A stretch of 64,000 nt of DNA from Capnocytophaga sp963523735 (GTDB lineage: Bacteria > Bacteroidota > Bacteroidia > Flavobacteriales > Flavobacteriaceae). The stretch's first letter is position 1. Every line of letters begins with the position of its first letter. The DNA is taken from positions 5,131-69,130 of the forward strand of contig CAUREJ010000002.1 of the NCBI GenBank assembly GCA_963523735.1, written 5' to 3'. Under the pieces are notes generated by a model. That model was not told the origin of the DNA, did no database searches, and was given only the letters and a program-made list of their open reading frames with translations. Of the stretch, positions 57,928 to 64,000 are shown piece by piece. Made by a program: the position numbers and the translations under genes.

Positions 57928-59394
57928 ATGCAACCTAAAAAAATATTACTATTCATTATAGGGATACTGATAGCTTTATTTGCAATGACCTTTTTCAGTA
58001 GGTATCATACCACAGCCAGTGGTATGGTGCGTGAAGGCATTGTTTTTGGCAATAATGCAATGCTGCGTTACCCTACTCCTGATATATTGGGTATGTTGTT
58101 TAAAAATGCCGAAAAAGACAATAAGCACCTCGATGAACTTATCAAACAGACAGAAGGTAGCATCGTCGATGAAAAGACAAAGGCTTTGGCTGAAAACGAT
58201 ACCATTGTAGTTGATAGCATTCATAAGTTAGAAACTAATGCCGAAGGTAAAATATACTACCCTGGGAATAGGATTGATTATATTAAGCAACTGAAAGATA
58301 AGCTGCGCCAACCTACTTGTCAAATTGTGCATTACGGTGATTCACAAATAGAAGGCGACCGCATAACAGGTTACGTGCGTAACCGCCTGCAACTGGCTTA
58401 TGAAGGGGGAGGCCCTGGTTTCTTTCCTATAAAAGTGGTGTATAACCAAAATAGTATTGATATTAGTACTACCGGTAATTGGGTGCGTTATGCTTTCTTC
58501 GATCGTAAGCAACGGCGTACTGTAAAGCACGATATGTATGGGCTTTTTGCTACCTATTCACGTTTTACGCCCTATACTAAGGATACAACAGCCACTATGC
58601 CTATCAGTAAAGCATCTATAACGCTTAAACCCTCTAAAAAATCGTATGCAAGGTTGCAGAATTACACTAAGTTTGGCTTGCATTATGGCAATGCTAATAG
58701 CAAAATAGCTATCAGGGTGTATGAAGAAGGCAATATACTGAAAACTGATACACTCATAGCCGATGGCAAATACCATAATTACAAGCTCAGCTTTTCCACA
58801 ACCCCTAAAGAACTAAAGATAGAGTTAGAAGGGCGCATAAGTGCCGATTTTTATGGCATTACCCTTGACGGAGCTAAAGGGGTTAGAATGGATAACGTAG
58901 CTATGCGCGGTGAGGCAGGGCGTATTTTTACGCGTATGAACTATGAAAATTACCGACAAATGTCAGCCGACCGCCAGCCCGATATTTTTATTTTTCAGTA
59001 CGGAGGGAATACCATACCCTATATGAAAACAGAACAACAGCTAAAGGAATATGTAGAGGGGCTCATTTACAATATGAATTGGGTAAAACGCGCTAATCCC
59101 AAAGCTATATTTATGCTGTTAGGTCCTGGTGATATGACTACCTCACGTAACGGGAAGCGGCTTACTTATCCGTTTTTGCCTAAACTCAATGATTTGATGA
59201 AAGAGGAAGCGCTTAAAAATGGAATAGCTTATTTTAGTATGTACGAGGCTATGGGCGGAGAGAACGCTATGATTACGTGGGTGAAAGAAGGAATGGCAGC
59301 TTCGGACTATGTACACTTTAGTGCTAAAGGAACTAAACTTATATCGGAAGTATTTTACCAATGTTTGCACAATGACCTTGCAGCAGTTGAATAA
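57928..59394 (+). CDS. SGNH/GDSL-type acylesterase-like protein, membrane anchored
   Basis: 488 residues. One N-terminal helix (ILLFIIGILIALFAMTFFS) anchors a periplasmic domain. The SGNH blocks are HYGDSQIEGDRITGY (nucleophile Ser in GDS), FIFQYGGNTI (Asn block) and ASDYVHFSAKGTKL (catalytic D-x-x-H). Between them is an insert that looks beta-rich (about 215-310). It is followed after 6 nt by an MBOAT gene, and MBOAT plus SGNH pairs act together to acetylate polysaccharides or peptidoglycan (AlgI/AlgJ and PatA/PatB arrangements). Target unknown. Confidence 0.87.
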   Translation: MQPKKILLFIIGILIALFAMTFFSRYHTTASGMVREGIVFGNNAMLRYPTPDILGMLFKNAEKDNKHLDELIKQTEGSIVDEKTKALAENDTIVVDSIHKLETNAEGKIYYPGNRIDYIKQLKDKLRQPTCQIVHYGDSQIEGDRITGYVRNRLQLAYEGGGPGFFPIKVVYNQNSIDISTTGNWVRYAFFDRKQRRTVKHDMYGLFATYSRFTPYTKDTTATMPISKASITLKPSKKSYARLQNYTKFGLHYGNANSKIAIRVYEEGNILKTDTLIADGKYHNYKLSFSTTPKELKIELEGRISADFYGITLDGAKGVRMDNVAMRGEAGRIFTRMNYENYRQMSADRQPDIFIFQYGGNTIPYMKTEQQLKEYVEGLIYNMNWVKRANPKAIFMLLGPGDMTTSRNGKRLTYPFLPKLNDLMKEEALKNGIAYFSMYEAMGGENAMITWVKEGMAASDYVHFSAKGTKLISEVFYQCLHNDLAAVE

Positions 59395-59400
59395 CAAACT

Positions 59401-61062
59401 ATGACAGATTTTTTTAATAATTTTTTCACTTTCGATGCTAAGCACCCGCTTACCTTTGTGCGGATAGATTTCTGGATATTCTTTGCTTTAGTGTATGCGG
59501 TATTTGCCTTTATACACAATCGCAGGCACGTGCGGAATTTGTTTTTGCTGGTAGCGAGTTTTTATTTTTATTACAAGTCGAGTGGGTTGTTTGTACTGCT
59601 ATTGGTGTTCAGTACTGTTACCGACTTTTATTTAGGACATTATATATACAAACAAACAGATGCCTTTAAGCGCAAAGTAGGGGTTAGCATTAGTGTTTGC
59701 CTAAACTTGTTGGTATTAGGTTATTTTAAATACGCTTATTTTTTTACCGATACTTATAACTTTCTTTTCCATACCGATCACCAAACTTTTAACTACTTAG
59801 CTTATTGGGCTAATGGTTTTAGTGATAAGGGGTATTTTACAGTAGATAAGATTATTTTACCTGTAGGTATTTCGTTCTATACGTTTCAAACTATTAGTTA
59901 TACGGTAGATATTTACCGACAAAAGGTAACTCCTTTAAAATCGATGTTGGACTTTGGTTTTTATGTGAGTTTCTTCCCTCAATTAGTAGCCGGACCTATA
60001 GTGCGTGCCGAAGAGTTTGTGCCACAAATTCTGAAACGTACAAGTATTACCAAAGAAGAGTTCAATAAGGCGATTTTTTTGATACTGAAAGGGCTTATAA
60101 AAAAGATGATTTTTGCCGATTTTATAGCCTTACACTTTTTGGATAGGGTATTCGATGCGCCTACTATGCACTCGGGCTTTACTAATATTTTGGCACTAAT
60201 AGGGTATTCATTACAAATATATGGTGATTTTTCGGGCTATACCGATATTGCTATAGGAGTTGCCTTACTGATGGGCTTTACCTTGCCTATCAACTTTAAT
60301 TCGCCATACAAGGCTCTTAACTGTGGTGATTTTTGGAAACGTTGGCATATATCACTTTCTACTTGGCTAAAAGATTATTTGTATATTCCGCTGGGTGGTA
60401 ATAGAAATAGCAGTTGGGGTACTTTTATTTTTGCTTTGCTATTTGTGGTGATAATGGTTGTGGCTATTAACAATTTGGCTTTTACGCTTATTACTGGATT
60501 GTTGTTAATTATAGGTTCGGGGGCAGCGTTTTTCTACAAACCTTTTGAACGATACCTTACTACGAACATCAATATTATGCTTACAATGCTTATTGGTGGC
60601 TTATGGCACGGTGCTTCGTGGAAGTTTGCTATATGGGGCGGACTTAATGGCTTGGGGGTAATAGCCTATAAGTATTGGCGAAAGGTGAGTCCGTATGAGA
60701 ATAGTACACTTTGGATAGCGCGTGCTTGGAAGATACTCTTCACCTTTGGCTTTATTACCTTTACACGTATCTTTTTCCGCAGTACCGATATGGAAAGCGT
60801 ACAGCAGTGGTTCGGACAAATAGCTAATAATATGAGCTGGGATACGGCTACCCAAGTGATGAAATACAATAATATTCCGCTGGGTATTATTCTTATAGGC
60901 TATATTACACACTGGCTACCCCAAAGTTGGAAAGATTATATTGAACACGTATTTACCCAAAGCCATTACGTAGTGAAAGGGGCTATAGCTATGGTGGTAG
61001 TCTTGATTTGTTATCAGGCTTATTCAACCGATATACAGCCGTTTATTTACTTTCAGTTTTAG
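59401..61062 (+). CDS. MBOAT-family O-acyltransferase (AlgI/PatA-like)
   Basis: 553 residues, about ten to twelve membrane helices. Family landmarks: LPVGISFYTFQTISYTVDIY, FFPQLVAGPIVRAEEFVPQI, LQIYGDFSGYTDIAIGVALL, CGDFWKRWHISLSTWLKDYL, YIPLGGNR and LIGGLWHGASWKFAIWGGLN; the His in GGLWHG is the catalytic one and the His in KRWHISLS is also conserved. The enzyme would bring acyl groups across the inner membrane to the paired SGNH protein for O-acetylation of an extracytoplasmic glycan. Its start is 6 nt after the SGNH gene. Confidence 0.95.
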   Translation: MTDFFNNFFTFDAKHPLTFVRIDFWIFFALVYAVFAFIHNRRHVRNLFLLVASFYFYYKSSGLFVLLLVFSTVTDFYLGHYIYKQTDAFKRKVGVSISVCLNLLVLGYFKYAYFFTDTYNFLFHTDHQTFNYLAYWANGFSDKGYFTVDKIILPVGISFYTFQTISYTVDIYRQKVTPLKSMLDFGFYVSFFPQLVAGPIVRAEEFVPQILKRTSITKEEFNKAIFLILKGLIKKMIFADFIALHFLDRVFDAPTMHSGFTNILALIGYSLQIYGDFSGYTDIAIGVALLMGFTLPINFNSPYKALNCGDFWKRWHISLSTWLKDYLYIPLGGNRNSSWGTFIFALLFVVIMVVAINNLAFTLITGLLLIIGSGAAFFYKPFERYLTTNINIMLTMLIGGLWHGASWKFAIWGGLNGLGVIAYKYWRKVSPYENSTLWIARAWKILFTFGFITFTRIFFRSTDMESVQQWFGQIANNMSWDTATQVMKYNNIPLGIILIGYITHWLPQSWKDYIEHVFTQSHYVVKGAIAMVVVLICYQAYSTDIQPFIYFQF

Positions 61063-61125
61063 GTTTTAAAAAGCGTGTTAAACGATATTTTAAACATTGA
61101 ACATTAATCATTAATTATTAAAAAG

Positions 61126-62556
61126 ATGGTTTCAATTAAACAGTTATTACAAGAAGGAAAAATAGTACAGGGTGAGGTTACCCTGAAGGGTTGGGTGCGT
61201 ACTTTTCGCAGCAACCGTTTTATTGCACTGAACGATGGTTCTACTATTGATAATTTGCAGGTAGTAGTAGATTTTGAAAATACTGACCCCGAATTGCTTA
61301 AACGCATTACTACAGGGGCTGCTATTGAGGTGAAAGGACAGGTGGTTGAGAGCCAAGGAAAGGGGCAAAGTGTAGAGTTACAGGCTACTGCTCTTACTAT
61401 TTTAGGTGACAGTAACCCTGAAGAGTATCCTATTCAGCCTAAGAAACACTCACTTGAGTTTTTGCGTGAGAATGCTCACTTACGGGTGCGCTCTAACACT
61501 TTTAGTGCTGTAATGCGCGTACGCTCTACTTTGGCTTTTGCTATTCACAAATATTTTCAGGATAATGGTTTTTTCTATGTAAATACTCCTATTATTACAG
61601 GTAGTGATGCTGAAGGTGCTGGTGAGATGTTTAGAGTTACTACTTTAGATGCTAAAAATCCGCCGCTTACTGAAGACGGTGAAGTAGATTACAAGAAGGA
61701 CTTTTTCGGTAGAGAAACGAATCTTACCGTATCGGGGCAATTAGAGGGTGAAACCTTTGCAATGGCTCTTGGTAAGATATATACTTTTGGGCCTACTTTT
61801 AGGGCTGAAAACTCCAATACCTCACGCCACTTGGCTGAGTTTTGGATGATAGAGCCTGAAATGGCTTTCTATGACCTTATCGATAATATGGATTTGGCTG
61901 AGGACTTTATTAAATATGTGCTTCAGTACACTTTAGAGGCGCGCAGGGATGACCTTGAGTTCTTGAACAAGCGTTTCATAGAAGAAGAGAAAACTAAACC
62001 TCAGAATGAACGCAGCTCTATGTCGCTAATAGAGAAACTTGAGTTTGTAATTCACAATGAGTTTAAGAGAGTGAGTTATACCGAGGCTATTGATATTCTT
62101 AAAAATAGCAACCACAATAAGAAGAAGAAATTTCAGTACCCTGTGAATGAATGGGGGGTTGATTTGCAGAGTGAACACGAACGTTACTTAGTAGAAAAAC
62201 ATTTTGAGTGTCCTGTTATTTTATACGATTATCCTGCCAATATTAAAGCGTTCTATATGCGCCTGAATGACGATGGTAAAACGGTGCGTGCTATGGATAT
62301 TCTCTTCCCTGGTATAGGTGAAATAGTGGGAGGTTCACAGCGTGAGGAGCGTTATGATGTGCTTAAGCAGAAAATAGCTGATTTGGGTATGGATGAAGAA
62401 ACACTTTGGTGGTATCTTGACCTACGTAAATTTGGTACCGCAGTACACAGTGGTTTTGGTTTGGGCTTTGAGCGTTTGGTACTTTTTGCTACTGGTATGA
62501 CTAACATACGCGATGTAATACCTTACCCACGTACTCCGCAAAGTGCAGAGTTTTAG
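61126..62556 (+). CDS. asnS: Asparaginyl-tRNA synthetase
   Basis: 476 residues. The N-terminal OB-fold anticodon-binding domain (GEVTLKGWVRTFRSNRFIAL, about 15-110) is followed by a class IIb catalytic core: ITGSDAEGAGEMFRVTTLD, FRAENSNTSRHLAEFWMIEP (motif 2), and GFGLGFERLVLFATGMTNIR (motif 3) with DVIPYPRTPQSAEF. The absence of the AspRS-specific insert and the AEFWMIEPEMAF string indicate AsnRS rather than AspRS. It stands alone, with a strong terminator after it. Confidence 0.96.
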   Translation: MVSIKQLLQEGKIVQGEVTLKGWVRTFRSNRFIALNDGSTIDNLQVVVDFENTDPELLKRITTGAAIEVKGQVVESQGKGQSVELQATALTILGDSNPEEYPIQPKKHSLEFLRENAHLRVRSNTFSAVMRVRSTLAFAIHKYFQDNGFFYVNTPIITGSDAEGAGEMFRVTTLDAKNPPLTEDGEVDYKKDFFGRETNLTVSGQLEGETFAMALGKIYTFGPTFRAENSNTSRHLAEFWMIEPEMAFYDLIDNMDLAEDFIKYVLQYTLEARRDDLEFLNKRFIEEEKTKPQNERSSMSLIEKLEFVIHNEFKRVSYTEAIDILKNSNHNKKKKFQYPVNEWGVDLQSEHERYLVEKHFECPVILYDYPANIKAFYMRLNDDGKTVRAMDILFPGIGEIVGGSQREERYDVLKQKIADLGMDEETLWWYLDLRKFGTAVHSGFGLGFERLVLFATGMTNIRDVIPYPRTPQSAEF

Positions 62557-62576
62557 TTTAAAAATTGGTTATAAAA

Positions 62577-62616
62577 TGAGGGCTATCGGAGAGGAAATCT
62601 CTGATAGCCCTTTTTT
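62577..62616 (+). terminator. Terminator after asnS
   Basis: Stem GGGCTATCGGAGA paired with TCTCTGATAGCCC (one mismatch), short GGAAA loop, TTTTTT. Confidence 0.9.
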
Positions 62617-62639
62617 ATTATGGGAAAATCATTAGAAAA

Positions 62640-63320
62640 CTACAATGAATATTTATTAACTTTTTCTTTAGCTTTAACAAGGTCGAGCTCAAGGTCGTTA
62701 ATTTTTTGTTGTCTTTTAAGTATTTTACCTTTTAGCTTAGCTTCGTCTTGAGGAGAAAGAGTGCCTTTGGCTTTTTTGATATTGAATTTATTTTCTTCTT
62801 GTGCCAAGTCGGTTTTAGCTTTGGTAATCTTAGCTTCTACTTTAGATACTTCGGATTGTGCTTTAACTAAGCGTTCTTGTTTTTTCTTAGCAGCAGCTTC
62901 GGCTTTTTCGGCTTCTTTTTTAGCTTTTTCAGCTTGTTTTCTGGCTTTTTCTTCGGCTTTAGCTTTAGCTTTTTCAGCTTTTTCGGCTTCTTTTTTAGCT
63001 TTTTCAGCTTGTTTTTTGGCTTTTTCTTCAGCTTTAGCTTTGGCTTTTTCAGCTTTTTCAGCCTCTTTTTTAGCTTTTTCGGCTTCTTTAGCTGCTTTTT
63101 CTTCGGCTTTTAAGGCTTTTTCTTGCTCCTTTTGAAGTTTTTGTTGCGCTTTAAGCTGTTCTTTTTCAGCTTTCAGTTGCGCTTCACGTTGCGCTTGGGT
63201 AACGATTTCGGTAGCTGGAACTGTTTGGGTTGTACTTGTATAAGTATCAGTAGTTACTTGCGCTGAGGTTAGTTGTGCAGCGAAGGCTGCGGCGATAAAT
63301 GTAATTAGATTTAATTTCAT
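62640..63320 (-). CDS. Exported Ala/Lys/Glu-rich coiled-coil protein (TolA-like)
   Basis: 226 residues. Signal peptide (MKLNLITFIAAAFAAQLTSA). Residues about 45-150 are a highly charged helix rich in Ala, Lys and Glu (EKAKKEAEKAEKAKAKAEEK, appearing twice almost exactly), then a further coiled coil (AQSEVSKVEAKITKAKTDLA). It resembles the TolA stalk in composition, but there is no membrane anchor or TolA C-terminal domain. The DNA repeats on the other strand create long Phe/Ser-rich frames that are not genes. Function unknown. Confidence 0.8.
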   Translation of the reverse strand: MKLNLITFIAAAFAAQLTSAQVTTDTYTSTTQTVPATEIVTQAQREAQLKAEKEQLKAQQKLQKEQEKALKAEEKAAKEAEKAKKEAEKAEKAKAKAEEKAKKQAEKAKKEAEKAEKAKAKAEEKARKQAEKAKKEAEKAEAAAKKKQERLVKAQSEVSKVEAKITKAKTDLAQEENKFNIKKAKGTLSPQDEAKLKGKILKRQQKINDLELDLVKAKEKVNKYSL

Positions 63321-63373
63321 ACGTTAGTTATTAAGTTTTCTTGTATTAGAATTTTAATAGAATTTCAATAAGG

Positions 63374-63420
63374 AAAGTCGCCTGCTGGGATAGGGAATAG
63401 GGAGGTGCAGGCGACTTTGG
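63374..63420 (-). terminator. Terminator after the DUF1573 gene
   Basis: 12-bp arms (AAAGTCGCCTGC and its complement) with a 21-nt purine-rich loop, 32 nt past the stop; the T tract is weak (TTTCCTT). Confidence 0.7.
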
Positions 63421-63449
63421 GGAATAATTAAAATATAAATAGTTATGGA

Positions 63450-63821
63450 TTATTGAACAACATTACCTCGTATTCTCAAACTTTTCACTGGGTTTGTTTT
63501 AGCGTTAGAGGTAATAGTAACAGTTTTGCTGATGGGTCCAACACGATTGGTATCGTATCTTACTTCAATTTTTCCTTTAGCACCAGGTGCTACGGGCTGA
63601 TTAGTCCAAGAAGGAACGGTGCAACCACAAGATGAACTTGCGTTGGTAATTACAAGGGGTGCTTTACCAGTATTGGTAAATTCGAATACGCGTACGCCAT
63701 CGGCTCCTTGTTTGATAGTTCCATAGTCGATTTCTTCGGCTTTGAAAGTGATTTCAGCGTCTTGAGCATAAGCCATTACGCCGAAAAATGCTAAAAATAC
63801 AAATGTTAAAAACTTTTTCAT
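63450..63821 (-). CDS. DUF1573 domain protein, exported
   Basis: 123 residues. Signal peptide (MKKFLTFVFLAFFGVMAYAQ). One Ig-like DUF1573 domain: ITFKAEEIDYGTIKQGADGV, EFTNTGKAPLVITNASSSCG with the CGCT motif (SSSCGCTVPSW), and IEVRYDTNRVGPISKTVTIT. These short beta-sandwich proteins are very common in Bacteroidota and often close to surface-adhesion or carbohydrate genes; the Cys pair may form a disulphide or bind metal. Function unknown. Confidence 0.9.
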   Translation of the reverse strand: MKKFLTFVFLAFFGVMAYAQDAEITFKAEEIDYGTIKQGADGVRVFEFTNTGKAPLVITNASSSCGCTVPSWTNQPVAPGAKGKIEVRYDTNRVGPISKTVTITSNAKTNPVKSLRIRGNVVQ

Positions 63822-63906
63822 AGTACAAATAATTAATTTTTTATTTTACGTTTTTACACTGAACTAAGTTACAATAATCGTGCCAAAAATTAGTTGTTAG
63901 TGTTTA

Positions 63907-64000
63907 GTGGTTAGGGTATAGTGGTTAGGGTATAGTGGATAGGGCTTAGTGGATAGGGGTTAGTGGATAGGGGTTAGTGGATAGGGGTTAGTGGATAGGG
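63907..64000. repeat. 14-bp tandem repeat (GTGGATAGGGGTTA), cut by the window edge
   Basis: About 6.7 copies are visible. The first two differ (GTGGTTAGGGTATA twice), the third is GTGGATAGGGCTTA and the later ones are identical, so the array is probably growing at its right side, beyond the window. No gene is seen between 63822 and the edge. Confidence 0.9.

Noticed and set aside
62761..63135. Phe/Ser/Ala-rich frames on the + strand
   Set aside because: They mirror the Ala/Lys/Glu-rich coil gene on the minus strand, which has a signal peptide.
1..64000. tRNA genes in intergenic regions
   Set aside because: No cloverleaf with a proper GTTCGAATC-type T arm was found; the CTTCGAGAT strings belong to the dispersed elements. 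A tRNA search program would be decisive.

Overview
The window comes from a low-GC Bacteroidota chromosome, most likely a flavobacterium. The protein repertoire looks most like Capnocytophaga; that genus call is an inference from remembered protein families, not a search result. Supporting signs are the many intergenic Bacteroidota-type promoters (TTG, 19-20 nt, TAnnTTTG), the lack of strong Shine-Dalgarno sequences, and typical flavobacterial families: a fused GT3-GT35 glycogen enzyme, DUF3822, DUF4197, a YkuD_2-type L,D-transpeptidase, OmpA with TSP3 repeats, and formylglycine sulfatases. No rRNA, convincing tRNA, CRISPR array, prophage or complete insertion sequence was seen.

Layout. 1-7.4 kb (+): the 3' part of an AddA/UvrD-type helicase-nuclease, a BNR-repeat lipoprotein, fmt, a LolA-like carrier, an LptF/G-type permease and an L,D-transpeptidase. 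7.4-9.8 kb (-): hemA and a guanidino-group hydrolase. 10-14.8 kb (+): a DUF1599 protein, gpsA, a Panacea-domain antitoxin/toxin-like pair, ribE, and a small membrane protein with a winged-helix regulator. 14.8-16.2 kb (-): a PlsC-like acyltransferase and a four-helix membrane protein, separated by an apparent small RNA on the + strand. 16.8-25.4 kb (+): DinB-like protein, thiL, alkaline phosphatase, a CDF transporter, a frameshifted MuiA-type gene, a sugar transferase and rpoN. 25.4-26.8 kb (-): a RecD-like helicase. 27-32 kb (+): an operon of conserved hypothetical and membrane proteins ending in an M3 peptidase. 32-39.9 kb (-): an ECF sigma/anti-sigma locus flanked by two paralogous coiled-coil/beta-barrel proteins, then two sulfatases. 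40.4-49.3 kb (+): a KID-repeat coiled-coil protein, the glycogen synthase-phosphorylase fusion, OmpA and uvrC. 49.3-51.4 kb (-): folA, a 2TM protein and a decayed patch. 51.8-62.6 kb (+): gyrB, a PIN toxin/antitoxin pair, hemC, an ABC-F ATPase, an SGNH/MBOAT acylation pair and asnS. 62.6-63.8 kb (-): a TolA-like coil protein and a DUF1573 protein.

Themes. Much of the window is housekeeping (tetrapyrrole, riboflavin, thiamin and folate metabolism, DNA repair, translation) mixed with envelope functions (LPS and lipoprotein transport, peptidoglycan cross-linking, O-acylation, OmpA). The most unusual material is intergenic. Four gene-free stretches carry arrays of a CGCTyAtCCTT-like 11-bp unit inside two kinds of element, one of them about 270 bp with 30-bp imperfect terminal inverted repeats. 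Other points are a poly-A tract that fuses a PIN toxin to a lipoprotein, a hendecad-repeat membrane-anchored protein, an adjacent Panacea/toxin-like gene pair, a probable small RNA, and several microsatellite-type arrays, one lying in a promoter.
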